Positions 23,579 through 35,980 of a DNA stretch of 64,000 nt are shown here, one piece after another. The stretch lies in assembly GCF_009727055.1 (NCBI RefSeq), contig NC_052350.1, positions 18,922,136 to 18,986,135 of the forward strand, given 5' to 3'. The position numbers and the translations under genes were made by a program. The DNA comes from Benincasa hispida (Eukaryota; Streptophyta; Magnoliopsida; Cucurbitales; Cucurbitaceae). A model generated the notes under the pieces. The model worked only from the letters and a program-made list of their open reading frames with translations, did no database searches and was not told the origin of the DNA. Each line of letters starts with the position of its first letter. Within the stretch, counting starts at the first letter, position 1.

Positions 23579-25103
23579 TCACACCCCCTCCCGAGTTTAC
23601 CTCTTGAATCTAAAAAGAAGCGTGAGGACAATAGATACCATCCTTGTATGATATCTATTGCCCAACTCTTCTAGCTTGCTTAAAACAATCGCAGCGGTAA
23701 TAGAAAACAATTGAAAGTGTAACTCATTTTGAAAATCAGTTTATACAAGGTCCATAAGTTTTACAACATTAGTCCCGCCCTAGCTACAACTATATTAATG
23801 ACATCCTAGCTTGTGGCAGACCTCGACTTCTCACAACAACCTGGATTCTTCTACTATCTGCAAGGAAAACATAAAAGAAAAACAAGAGCTTAAAGCTCAG
23901 TGAGTGGCAACAGCTTGAGGAGACTCTTTCAACTCAAACAAATAAAAGCATATCGTATTATGAGGTTAATACTCAGACCTCAACCCTCAACAAGTATGTT
24001 ATTTTCCCTACCTACACACATGGTAGATAGTTAAAATTAGCACTTATCATATCCGCTCTATCTCCTATATGCACATAGATTCTCCTTTTATGGGCTCAAA
24101 ATTTAGGCCCGTCGGCCCTCTAACCATCCCATATGAGGTTCCTTCCACAGGCTCAGGAACTAGGCTTTATGGCCCCCTGACCATCCTGTGAGATTCTACC
24201 CCGAGTTCAGGAACTAAGTCTGTTGACCCCCTGACAATCCCAACCACATATTCTCATTCTCATTCTGACTACTCATTCACAACATTAGAATATAATCTAA
24301 AAGGTATGCTTAAGATCTTAAAAGAATACCACTCATAGTTTGTTTGTAGGAACCCTCCTTTCCTCTCGAGTTTCCTGGTTCCTCCTGGCTCCCTCTTCGA
24401 ACCATAATTTCCAGATACAACTTCAAACTTAGATTACTCATTTTTCCAGTCATTATTTCAGGAAATTTTCTTCTACAATCTTGTTTAGAAATGTCTTAAC
24501 TTTCTTACCTTAAAAATTTGATTTCAAATTCCAACTCAAGAGCTCGGGATCTCAAAATTACTCCACCTTCTCGGCTGTCACATATTCTGTGAATATTTCT
24601 TAGTTTCCTTCGATTTTAACAACCCTTCTCTTAAAACTTTCTCACAGCAACCCTCATATATAAGCTAAACACAATTTATGAGATTTTAACTCAAGAATCA
24701 CCTGATTGTACGAATAATTTGAGAGAACTCCTCGTTTGAAATTGGTGCAGCAGTACTGGATGATCTCAACGCCTAGACAGCTCCTTGGACGCAAGGTTGC
24801 AAAAAAACGTTTCTCTGATCTCATTAGGCTTTATATCGAACATTGATATAAAGTACCAATTTTTATAAACACCCATTACCAACACCAATAACCTCAATTG
24901 TCATTTCTTGTGAAGCTTGCCATCTTAACAACAAACAAATCACGATGGTGAAGACTGCCATCTCATCAAAATAGAAAATAGTCATCTTTCCAAATGCACC
25001 CACCCACAATTTTTTAGCCAACTATTGCAATTTATCAACTCTATATTCCTTTGGACATATGATAAAATCGAAACTTTTCCATTAACTTTACAAATTTATT
25101 TAT
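23579..25103. other. Unassigned repeat-like block without genes
   Basis: There is no coding signal here. The block opens with a C-rich string (CACACCCCCTCCCGAG) and holds three degenerate ~60-bp units at 24095-24245, each with a 'caggaactaggc..ggccccctgaccatcc' theme. It has the look of the edge of another retroelement (LTR or leader), but no terminus, primer site or target duplication was identified. Confidence 0.4.
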
Positions 25104-26947
25104 TAAAAAAAAACAAAAACTACCTTTTTAGTCTCTTAATTTTTAGAATAGATACAATTAGTCTCTATGGTTTCGATTCGGTCATTTTAGCCTCTCACTT
25201 TTATAAAATAGGTTTAAAATGTCTCTCTTATCATTTTCTACATTTATTAGGTATTTTTTTAAATTTCAAATACTAAAAATAACATATTTAAAGTTAAAAA
25301 TAAGAAATTTATTTCTCTCTCCACCCTCATTGAAGAGGTGTTCATGGATTGAATTGGGTTAGATTGAAAGATTGTTTAGACCCAACCCAATTATTCGAGT
25401 TGTAAATTTCTTCAACCCAAATAACTCTCATTAAAAAATGAACCAATCTCACCCAACCATGAAATATTTGGGTTGATTGGTTCGGGTTAATCGGGTCATT
25501 TGTTTAAAATTTTGTTCTAAAAAGAAACACTACGTAAATATGTAAAAATCTTATTTAATTTTTTATATATTGAATTAAGATTAACAACTCAATTTCAATT
25601 TATATAGTGAAAATTTTCTTTCTAAAGTGCAAATAAACTACTTTGTTGAAGAATAAATTATTAAAAAAATATTGGAATTAAATAAAATTAAGATCAACAT
25701 ATGTATAAATAATTGTGTTATATGTAATAAAAAATAGATTTTAAAGTTAATAATAAATACAAGTTAGTTTGGATTATATTAAATGAACTTATGAACCAAC
25801 CCAATCCATAAAATTTTCATTTATTTGAACTTAACCCAACCCAAATGAGTTGATAACCTAAACCGCACTGTGAGTTGAGTTGATCCATTTTTTCGGATCA
25901 TCGGGTTTTTTGAACACCCCTAACCCATACTCTTTCCTTCTCCATCTTCCTCTCGATCGTATTGTTCCTTTAAAAAAAAAAAAAATGATTCTCCACCATT
26001 GTTGTCCTTGATTAGGCTTTTTGAAAAAGAAATCGTTTTTGTCATCCTCAGTAGCTATTTCCTTCACCATCTTCTAAGAAATCTCTCTAATTTCCATTTT
26101 TGTCAACATCCATGGCTACAATCCTTCCATTTCTTTTTCATTTAGTCAACCCCATTTTGCAGTTCACTCCCCCCCACTCAAAACTTTCTCACAAACTCAT
26201 AGATCTCACGCTTGAAAATTGTTGCTCTTCTGTTAAAATATTCGCTCTAATTAATTTCTTTGGTTTTAGAGATTGGGAAAAGAAAAATAAAAAGAAAAGG
26301 AGGTTGAAAGTTATTATAATAATCGAGTTTTACAGTTTCACCGTATGGGTTTTCTTTTAAATAGAGCTAGCAGCGATGGCACCGTTGTTAAACAACCATG
26401 ACAGTCCACAAATTCCTGAAAACTTATCGAAAAAAAGCCCTCCTCGGCGTTAGGATTGTCCAGTTCTTCAAAAACTCACTTCATCATCAAACTCCAAGAC
26501 CCCCAAATGTCATCTTCATCTTCACCAGATAATATCAACTTTCTCTTATTTTCACTTCGTGATCGTATTTTGATCTTCCGACGAGAAAACAACTTGTGTC
26601 GGCAGTTTCCGGCGTGCGGGATGGGCTTCTGATGAGTGGAGATGGTGAGGAAATTCCGATGATTCGAATTCATTGTTGTTATACAAGTTCATCGGAAAAT
26701 GAGAGGGAAAAATTAAGAGATTAAAGGACGGTGGAAAGAACGGGAGGAGAGAGAAATTGTTCTTTATTTTTAAATTTGTCATTTTTAGTATTTAAAATAA
26801 TAAAAAATACTTAATAAAGGTAGAAAATGATAATAAGACACCTTTTAAATCTAAAAGACTAAAATGACTAAATTGAAACTTTAAAGACTAATTACACCTA
26901 TAGGAGGGATTGAAAAGGTAGTTGTCCCTAAAAAAAATTTAAAATTA
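25104..26947. mobile_element. Mutator-like foldback element with ~200-bp terminal inverted repeats
   Basis: The region 25113-25320 is matched in inverse orientation by 26745-26938 at roughly 75-80% by eye (for example CAATTAGTCTCTATGG against rc TAATTAGTCTTTAAAG, and TTATCATTTTCTACATTTATTA against the same string with one change). A 9-bp direct repeat TAAAAAAAA flanks the arms (25104-25112 and 26939-26947), the duplication length expected for Mutator-like elements, though it is low-complexity. No transposase is visible. The interior holds a nested hAT-like MITE (25334-25921) and about 0.8 kb of unidentified sequence (25922-26744). Confidence 0.65.
25334..25921. mobile_element. hAT-like MITE nested in the foldback element
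   Basis: Ends are AGAGGTGTTCA (25334) and TGAACACCCCT (ending 25921), an 11-bp inverted repeat with one mismatch that resembles the RGGGGTGTTCA ends of common plant hAT-type MITEs. The interior carries 'aacccaaccc' and 'gggttgggt'-type blocks in both orientations. I could not find an 8-bp target duplication (CTCATTGA versus AACCCATA), so the class is tentative. Confidence 0.55.
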
Positions 26948-27078
26948 GTTTTATTTTTTTATTTAATATTGTTATATACGAGGATCAAAATCTATTTTAA
27001 TTATTAAATTTATGTTTGAGAGTGATTTCGAACATGATAAAAATAATTTTAATCATTTTTAAATTATTTACTAACATG

Positions 27079-27083
27079 CCCAT
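27079..27083. repeat. Target-site duplication CCCAT, left of chromovirus
   Basis: CCCAT directly precedes a TGTCAC LTR terminus at 27084 and recurs at 37657-37661 directly after the CGTTACA terminus at 37656. Confidence 0.6.
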
Positions 27084-27215
27084 TGTCACAATCGCTCTTT
27101 CGGAAGCTTCTCTTAGCGATTGTGCGGCACTTGTTCCCGCTCACGAACAAGCCAGCCAACTCGAATACGGACTGCCGATGGCACACCGAGTGCCTCTTGC
27201 AACCTCCACCCCCGT
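27084..27215 (-). repeat. Chromovirus LTR fragment, low-coordinate end
   Basis: This matches 32607-32725, sharing the 'gattgtgcggcacttgttcccgctca' and 'gaacaagccagccaactcg' blocks. It breaks at about 27215 and joins integrase directly; the rest of the LTR and the chromodomain region seen at 32726-33935 are missing here. Confidence 0.7.
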
Positions 27216-29050
27216 CACTATCTTTAGTGAAGTTATGTGCCTGAGGACTTTTGCCTGCTAAGGGTGGTCCACCAAGTGTGCATGAGTGGCTGTCTGCCGC
27301 ACACCACTTTCGAAGGGCGTTTTTTCGGTCGCGGAACTCTGTTGGCTATTGAAGCTGAACTGAGCCACATCTAACAACTGGACCCAGTTCTTTCTGCCTT
27401 AGCGTCGATAAAGTGACGCAGATATTCCTCGAGCATACTGTTGAAGCGTTTCCGTCTGGACCGTCAGTTTGGGGATGATAGCTAGTAGGAGATATTCAGT
27501 GATGATCCCAATATTCTGAACAATTCTGTCCAGAATGTCCCAGTGAAATCTTCCGTCCCGATCGCTAACAATGCTCATGGGGACACCTCATAATTTCACA
27601 ATGTGTTTGAAGAACAGCTGAGCAGTCATCACGGCTGTGCACATTTTCGGCGTTGGGACGAACGTGGCATATTTCGAGAACTGGTCGATGATAACAAGGA
27701 TCGATTCAAACTTCTCCCATCTTGGGCAAATGGGTGATGAAGTCGAGAGAGACACACTCTCCCAACGGTCTAGAGGGCACAGGTAGGGGTTCCAGCAGAC
27801 CCGCTAATTTCGCCCTTTCAACCTTATCTTGTTGGCAGAACAGGCAAAGTCTTGGTAAATTGCATGACATCGTCTCGAAGATTGCCAATAGTAGCCTTGC
27901 TTCAGAAGGGCATAAGTCCTCTGCCAACCATTATGTCCTGCCCACGGTGTGTGTGACACTCCTTCATCAGCGACCTTCGTAACTCCCCGGATTGTGGGAT
28001 GTAGAGGCGATTGCCTTTGGTGTATAGTAGATCATCTTCCACCAGAACTGGCGTGTCTTCCCCTCTCTGGCCAACTGTAAGATGGCCTGCGCCGCTGTGT
28101 CATTTGTCAAGTGAGTTTTGACAATTTCTCGTACTGTTGCACTCAACGTACTTGCTTGTAGGCAGGCGAACATGCACAGGGCCGCATGTTCACTCTTTCG
28201 GCTAAGAGCATCAGCCGCTTGGTTGCTTTTCCCCGATCTATGTTCGAACTGGAAGTCGAAACTCCGCTAGACATTCCTGCCACCGTGCCTGTTCGACGAC
28301 AACTTCGGTTGGTTGAAGTGTACAAATGGAGTTGTTGTCGGTCTTGACCAACGAACTTGGCCCCCAAAGAGATACTGTCTCCAGGCCCTCAAGCAAGTAA
28401 ACTTATCGCTAACATCTCTTTCTCGGAGGCGACATACCTCCGTTCGGCATCATTTTAGTTTTCTACTCTCATACGCGATGGTGTCCGTCTTGAGGAGAAT
28501 ACACCCACACGCGAAGTCAGAAGCATCACTCTCTACTTCAAATGCTTGGTCACATCGGCAATTTCGAGAGAACGCCCTCAATCATCACTTTCTTCAAGCC
28601 CTCAAAGGCGGCTTGACATTCAGGAGTCCAGCTCCATTGGCTATCCTTCTTCAAACAGTTCGGTTAATGGCCCTGTTCTTTGAGAATCCTTCTACGAACC
28701 GCATATAGTAGTTGGCTAGTCCGAGGAAGGAGTCGTAGTTTCGGTCACGGATTGATGGTACCCTCCAGTCCTCTAATTGCGGCCACCTTGCCCTTTTCCA
28801 TACCAAATCCGACACCTCAAATCAACGTGGCCGAGGAAATTTATGCGCTCTTTGGGCAAAGAGACACTTCTCTCTCTTTACATACAACTGATTTCTCCTC
28901 AGCTTTTCAAAGACTAGTTGGAGGTGATGTCGATGGTCCTCCAGCGAGGCACTATAGACCACAATGTCATCAAGATACACTACGACGAATTTATTGCCGG
29001 GGGGCATCAAACAATTACGATGAATGGGATGAACAGTGTTCATTTCAAAT
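27216..29050 (-). pseudogene. Chromovirus integrase to reverse transcriptase, copy 1
   Basis: Minus-strand frames give reverse transcriptase around its catalytic block (28822-29043, including VVVYLDDIVVYS and EKCLFAQ), then RNase H-like sequence, then the zinc-binding and start of the integrase core (27706-27927, with LFCQQDK and SLDFITHLP). The integrase core is truncated toward 27216. Frame changes every few hundred bases break it. Plus-strand ORFs in this stretch (28313-28708, 28680-29054) are antisense shadows. Confidence 0.8.
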
Positions 29051-32002
29051 CTGAATTGGTAAAATGCAATTATTTTGATAAAATCTACGACATTGGGCGC
29101 ATAATAACTAGCTGTCTAATTTTTAAGGAGGTTTATTGCTAAAAAGATTCGCGAGTAGTAACTAGCAAAGACGTGCGCCGTACGTTTCAAATACACACAT
29201 GGGTTTACTGGGCATGCCAGTTTAATATAGCCGCATTTGATAATCTTGCGTATCCGAGAATCATACAAATTCGACTCCAGTTCATTGTTCACGGAAAATT
29301 TCGAATCTTCTTTTTTTATCTCCGATTACTCGATAATTTCCCCACACGCACAAATGCCCGCTTTTTATAGGACCGCGCAATTCTTTCAGCAAAATAATCC
29401 ATCTTTTTCAGGTTTATTTGGTTTTTTGTAATGAAAAGTATAGGTTTTGTTACCTCTCCAATCTATCTAGTCGTCCATTTTAGGTAGGGTTTTATTGTGC
29501 CCCAGCATCTTGATTTGTTGAGGAGACTAAATGCCCAATTTGCTCGGAGTTGTTTGATGTTTATGCACAAGGTGTATCGATCTACATTTGTCGGGGTTTC
29601 GTAGAACTTTTGGTTCTAGCGAGTACAACGTTAGCTATGTGAGTCAATTGGCGAGGTGCGAGGCTAATCGAGGTACTACGAGGTCTTTCGTGACAGGTGT
29701 CTTAGGTTGTTTTCAGCTATTCGACTGATATTAGGTAAGGTACAGTGAGATACTTTAGTCACACTGTGAGCTGATTAGTCAGACTGGATGTAGGATTGTG
29801 AGATTTTTGTTGCCAGGATGTGAAGCTTATTAGGCCCGCATAATGTGATGCCCACCAACCTGGAGGCTTCCCAATCCTTTTTCTTCTCGTGAAACCAAGT
29901 ACTTTGGGCCTCCTAAGGAGCCTTTCGGCCGTGTATTTAAAGATAAAACTCGCCTGCCTGTCGAAAACAAATCCGTCTTCTAATCTGTTTCCCTAGAGAG
30001 CAAGCTCACCATTAGCTGGCGGATGAGCCATCCAATATAGCAGTTCTTAGAAGTCGAAGGGGCTTGGCCCCTGGCCAACTCTAATCTCAATGAGTCTACA
30101 TACTTCTTTCCAGTGCAGGTAAGGAACTTGGGGCAAGCTTTTCGGTCATGAAACGAGTCCCGAGTACATCCTCTCCAAAGATCAAAGGTAGAACGGGACT
30201 TGGGGGAAGTTAACCTGAGTTACTTGGAACTCAATGAACTGACTCTAATGGGATTGGCCATTACGTAACGTGGGTTCGTCGTTTGGGCCAGGCCACTCCT
30301 CTTCAGATTCGAGAGGCTGGATCATTTTACCAGAGAGACACCCATTGGGACTTGCTTGATACTTCGGTCGTTGGACTACGGGTCGGTGTGGATTACCAGT
30401 GTTACACTCGTACCAAGATTTTTGGCGAGGGCATCTGGTATGATTTAATGTACCAAGTTGCAGAAATTACCCATAACTCAGGTTGAACCATAACGTTCGA
30501 AACATTCAATCATCTTGACGCATATTTACGCAGGTATCTAACAGCCTTTACAAATCTCCTGATCTTCACCGCAGTATCTCTTCGCTATCATCCGAGTAAT
30601 TTGGTAAAGAGGGTAGACTGCGGAAATATACAAAGCTTTCATCTCCACCTGCTTCTCTTTCCTAAATTCATAGTTCAAGCTGGCGAGCTTCCGTTTCAGC
30701 CATGACTATTATGGGTTGGGCCTGCAGAGTCACTATAGAGTTGAGTATTTTTGGCCGATCTTGTTGGTTGACCCAGCGTCGACATAACATGAGTTCATTT
30801 GCTTAGTGCTGCCGTTCGCTTTCCTATATATATTGTCTTTGGAAAGTGGCGAGAATCGGAAATTTGAAGTGACTCCCTCCTGGATTCTCAATTTCATGAG
30901 CCGCTGGCTCGTGTTAACCGTTCTCCTCCAATTCAGCCTTGTCATTCGGATGAGTAGATGGCTAATCGTTGGCTTGAAAAAAGTCCAATTGAACGCAGGA
31001 TTTGATTTGGCAACATTGTACCGTCTGCTATGTGATGGCCCTCTACATAATGAAAAGAAGACTATGGGGACACGATTGTAATTTGTTATGCTGTTGTGCC
31101 GGCCCACCAGCACTAGATTTATTGTTTTGCTTGATACTCTGGATTGAGAGATGAATTTTACGAGTCCCCATGTTTGTCTTAAGTCTCTACACCACCCAGG
31201 TCTGGTTGAAGGGAATCTGGAACGTGACTTTTCTGATAATATACCCCCCATTGGGAAAGTTGATTTGCTTTCCCACATCTTGTGAGTCTGACTAAAAGGG
31301 TCTCGTAATAGCCGTTCAGTATGCCACTAGGCAGAGTGGAGGAGATCCTGTAACTCTCTGTTCATGATACACGTTTCTGGATTTCGGGCCCACGGTTTCA
31401 GCCTTCCACCAAAGCAAAAGACCTTTGAGGTTTCCTTTCCAGACATATCTCGTATGTCCAACATGCAGATCCATGCAATATATAGTTTACGAATAGTCCC
31501 TGAGTTAGCGATGTTTGCATATCAATATAAAGGACACTTCACACGGAGTTTTTCGAGTACGATCAAAGATCTACATAAATTTATCAGGAATAGATAAACT
31601 ACGAACTACAAGTTCTTGTTTCATCTACTCAATAGTATAAATAGTAGAGAGTCCTTCCTGGTATGTCTGTAAATCGTGATCTCCACCAATTTTCGCATCT
31701 TCAACACAAGATGCATCGTTGCTAATTAATAGTGACTTCGACTCTCTTCAGTCACTGTTTCGTACCGCCTTGAAGTATTGCTCAATGGGTTCGAAGCATA
31801 AAAATGTGCTGTGCACTCAGGGTTTTCGCTTCTCGCACCCCATAAGAAGAGCGTTTCCCGGTCTGGGAGTTTTATTCGCGTAGAGCTCATCTGTCGCGAC
31901 ACTCTGCATACGCATCCCCAGGTGGCTAGGGTTTGGTTCCCTAACCGCTCGGGATGGTGAGATTCAACCACTAGCACTCACATCCGCTTAGTCAGGGATC
32001 GA
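29051..32002 (-). pseudogene. Chromovirus 5' internal region (gag to upstream RT), copy 1
   Basis: By position this is the gag, protease and upstream reverse-transcriptase part of the element. Reading frames are too broken to define domains, and the 181-residue minus ORF at 30733-31278 matches nothing I recognise. Parts (about 30000-30420) resemble 36480-36900 with many indels. A gag start is likely somewhere near 31880-31980. Confidence 0.45.
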
Positions 32003-32015
32003 GACTCTGATATCA
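32003..32015 (-). other. Candidate primer binding site of chromovirus
   Basis: The minus strand reads TGATATCAGAGTC, two changes from TGGTATCAGAGCC (tRNA-Met type). The site is plausible by position, but the adjacent LTR edge is unclear. Confidence 0.4.
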
Positions 32016-32589
32016 GATCATTCTGATGGTGACCAGAATACGAAAGTTTCAAAGATAAATCGGGTATACCATAATCGAATATGCCGTAATTGTGGCGTAT
32101 TATGAGGAGCTTGGGATCCAGCTCTTCGACAACGCTCCTCTTTCAATGTAGGGCGCATACCAAGAGTAATCGCCCGAGAGCTTATCGCCTGCAATCAAAG
32201 CTGCCGGACCGTACCTGTTGTGGTCTTCGAGGGATGCTACTCTTTCTCTATTTCATACAAATTTCTCTGACGGGTAATCCGTTCTAAGCTGGAGATCCAC
32301 ATAATCTCTCCAGCCGCAGTCAATTCCATCGGGCTTTCCTTGCAGGCAATTGTCTTGATAGTACAGAAGTCTCTAAGGAACGAAACATCTATTCTGGGTC
32401 ACAGATCTAAAAAATCAGTGTAGAGCATATTTGGATTTTTTTCCATCTCTAAATAGTAAACTGTCCACAGAATGGGAACATTGATTCTGTGGATTATAAT
32501 TTCTTCTGTCGCCGACAATACGAAGTGCTATCGTTTAGAGATCTCTCCTCTTGATAGCAACTTGGACTCAGAGGATTATCCATAAAAAC

Positions 32590-33360
32590 CTTCGTCAAAA
32601 AAGTCTCCGCTTTTCGAGCTTTCTTAGGCGATTGTGCGGCACTTGTTCCCGCTCATGAACAAGCCAGCCAACTCGAATACGGACTGCCGATGGCACATCC
32701 GAGTGCCTCTTGCAACTCCACCCCGTTTTAGGGAAAATGGTTTTAGAAAACGGGTTTTAGAGAAAAGGTTTTTCGTAAGAAGATTTTGAGTGTGTGTATA
32801 AAGAAAGAAAGATTGTAGTAGAATAGAAAGCATAAGAGCAACAACAACGGCTTTTATAGAGTACTACTCGGGTAGAGGAAGTGATGGTTTCTTATCCCAT
32901 AATGTGCATTGTGAACAAAAAGCCAACTGGCGCANNNNNNNNNNNNNNNNNNNNNNNNNATCCGTTATGTTGAACCTCTTGCAACTCCACCCGTTTTAGG
33001 GAAAATGGTTTTAGAAAACGGTTTAGAGAAAAAGGTTTTTGTAAGAAGATTTGAGAGTGTGTTATAAAGAAAGAAAGATTGTAGTAGACTAGAAAGCAAT
33101 AAGCAACAACAACGGCTTTATAGAGTACTACTCCGGGTATGAGGAAGTGATGGTTAGTCTTTCCCATATAGTGCATTCTGAACAAAAAGCCAACTGGCGC
33201 CCTTGCATATGCAAAAGGGCGAGTGGTCACTTACAATGAAAATGTAAAGAAAGCAAGCTAACTTAACTAATACAATACAAGATATGAAAGTAAGCTAGAA
33301 GGGGGTTGGATTTGACATTCGGCCATGGGCAACAGGCCCTGGACAAGCATGACCGTTACA
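32590..33360 (-). repeat. Chromovirus LTR block, internal, with duplicated segment
   Basis: This is LTR sequence ending on the plus strand with CATGACCGTTACA at 33360. It is followed by CTCCCCCACTT, whose reverse complement AAGTGGGGGAG is a convincing polypurine tract. A ~230-bp segment occurs twice (about 32700-32934 and 32972-33205) on either side of 25 Ns, with many single-base indels between the copies. Confidence 0.75.
32935..32959. other. Assembly gap (25 Ns)
   Basis: Exactly 25 consecutive N bases interrupt the LTR. Flanking sequence is duplicated on both sides, so the gap may be negative in length, meaning the two flanks overlap. Confidence 0.99.
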
Positions 33361-33740
33361 ATTTCTCCCCCACTTAATGGTTGACGTCCCCGGTCAACCG
33401 ACCTTGTTCAAAATCTGCGATGGCTGGAGCTGCATTCCTCAAGTCTTCGGCCCGCTCTCCAACTATTCTTTCTTCTCTGGGAATCTCTCATTTCACTAAG
33501 AACTCTCGCAGTTCTCGTCTGGGTCTTCCAATACGGCGCGACGTTTTTCTTGGATTTGTGCAACTTCTTTCTCAGCAGAACTCTTCATCGTGACCGGTGG
33601 GCCCTTAGCATGTTTCGCTCTTCATCCTCGGGATCGGATGATAGGGCTTCAGGATACTCTATGGATGACAGGATGAATCTTCATCCATGAGGGTAACTAA
33701 ACCCTAATTGAGTTTCTCCGACCTTCTCAATTACCTCACT
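33361..33740 (-). pseudogene. Chromovirus C-terminal chromodomain region
   Basis: Between the polypurine tract and the integrase, the minus strand holds remnants of a chromodomain: a REFLVK string at about 33490-33510 and downstream text resembling the end of the domain, with frameshifts. A chromodomain after integrase is diagnostic for plant chromoviruses. Assignment is from short motif recognition in broken frames. Confidence 0.55.
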
Positions 33741-35980
33741 GGACCTTCATATTTCCTTACTAGCCGTTGGTCTCTCTGTGCTCGGTAACGAAACTGTTCC
33801 AGTCGTAGCTTGATCAGGACCTTGTCCCCAGCTTGAACTCAAGGGCCCTCCGTTCTTTATCAGCCCACTTCTTATCTCTTCGAGCTCCTTCTCTAGGTGA
33901 GCTTTTGTACTCGCGAGCGATCTCAGAGGTTTTGCTCCACTCTTTAGTGAAGTTATGTGCCTGAGGACTTTTGCCTGCATAAGGGTGGTCCACCAAGTGT
34001 GGCATGAGTGGCTGTCTGCCGCAACACCATCGAAGGGCGTTTTTCGGGTCGCGGAACTCTGTTGGCTATTGAAGCTGAACTGACCACATCTAACAACTGG
34101 ACCCAGTTCTTTCTGCCTAGCGTCGATATAAAGTGACGCAGATATTCCTCGAGCATACTGTTGAAGCGTTTCCGTCTGACCGTCAGTTTGGGGATGATAG
34201 CTAGAGGAGATATTCAGTGATGATCCCAATATTCTGAACAATTCTTTCCAGAATGTCCCAGTGAATCTTCCGTCCCGATCGTCTAACAATGCTCATGGGG
34301 ACACCTCATAATTTCACAATGTGTTTGAAGAACAGCTGGCAGTCATCACGGCTGTGCACATTTTCGGCGTTGGACGAACGTCTGGAATTTCAGAACTGGT
34401 CGATGATAACAAGGATCGATTTCAAACTCTCCCATCTTGGGCAAATGGTGATGAAGTCGAGAGACACACCTCCCACGGTCTAGAGGCACAGGTAGGGTTC
34501 CAGCAGACCCGCTAATTTCGCCCTTTCAACCTTATTCTGTTGGCAGACAAGGCAAGTCTTGGTAAATTGCATGACATCGTCTCGAAGACTGGCCAATAGT
34601 AGCCTTGCTTCGAGAGGCATAAGTCCTCTGCCAACCATTATGTCCTGCCCACGGTGTGTCGTGACACTCCTTCATCAGCGACCTTCGTAACTCCCCGTAT
34701 TGGGATGTTGAGGCGATTGCCTTTGGTGATAGTAGATCATCTTCCACCCAGAACCAACCTGCAGCCAGAAATTGAATATTTGTTTTATCAGTTACTCCCT
34801 CTCTGAGAAAGCCAACTCTGCTAAGATTTAGAAGCCTGGCGTCACTGCCGCCGGTGTGTGCGTTTGTAAGTAGTTTGAACAATTTCTTCGTACCCTGATT
34901 GCACTCAACGTTACTATGCTTTTAGGCAGGCGAACATTGCACAGTGAGCCGCAGTCACTCTCGGTCTTAAGAGCATCTCGAGCCGCTCTGGATTTGCTTC
35001 CTTACCTCGATTCTATGTTTCGAGCCACTGTGAAGTTCGAACTCCGCTAGACATTTCCTTGCACCGTGCCTGCTTTACGACGACAACTACAGGTTGTGGT
35101 TTGAAAAGTGACAAATGACGTTGTTTGTCGGTCTTACCTGCCGAACTTGCCCAAGAGATACTGTTCCAGGCCCTCAAGCAGTGAACTACTGCTAACATCT
35201 CTTCTCGTGGAAGCGTCATACGGCTTCCGGTTCAGGCATATTAAGTTCTACTCTCATACGCGATGGCGTGTCGCGTCTTGAGGGTAACCCGCCCCAACGG
35301 AAAGGTTCAGAGAGCATCATTCTTTTACTTTCAAATGCTGATGTTCACTCATCCGTAGAATTTAATCTGTGCAATCACTGATTGTGAAGGACCTCTCTCG
35401 AATTTCAATGCAACTTTCTATTACAAAGCCCTCAATCACAGGCGGCAAACAAGAATTCTTGACTATTTTCCTAGTTGATTGTCCCCCCCTCCCACTTAGG
35501 ACTTTATCCATTCTTTCAATCAGTTTCTGGTATAATATACCTTTGGAACGATCCTGTTTCTTTTCCGTAATTCGCTCTACAACGATCCTTAATTAAGTAG
35601 TTGGTTTATGTTCTCTGATGGTAAAGGATTCTGGAGCTTACCTAAATACTGATAAGGTCACGGATGATGTTACCCTCCAAGTCTCTGAATTGTCATTGCA
35701 GTGTACCACCTTGCCCTCTTCCATTAACCGAATACCGTACCACACTACAATTCACCGTAGACCGATGGAAAAAATATTATCGCTACAAGTTGAGAGCAAT
35801 AGTGAGCACTTCCTCTCCTTTAACATACAATCTGATTTCTCCTCAGAGCTTATATCAAAACGTGAGTTGGAGGTCGATGAGAATCGATTGGTCCTCCAGC
35901 GAACAGGGGCACTCCTACAGTAGACCAAACGAATGTCATCAAGGTAGCACTACGTGACGAAATTGTCGAGGTATTCGTGT
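33741..35980 (-). pseudogene. Chromovirus integrase, RNase H and reverse transcriptase, copy 2
   Basis: The 180-residue minus ORF at 33747-34289 is the C-terminal half of an integrase core, with DDRDGRFTG, SSYHPQTDGQTE and the expected catalytic Glu. Going up in coordinates, it parallels copy 1: 33941-34780 matches 27217-28060, and a YLDD reverse-transcriptase motif is recoverable at about 35930-35970. Indels against copy 1 rise above 34.7 kb. Confidence 0.75.

Noticed and set aside
28313..29054. Plus-strand open frames of 131 and 124 residues
   Set aside because: They are antisense to minus-strand chromovirus RNase H and reverse transcriptase and have no similarity of their own.
30733..31278. 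181-residue minus-strand open frame, the second longest in the window
   Set aside because: It lies in the error-prone chromovirus interior, matches no domain, and the corresponding stretch of the other copy does not keep the frame.
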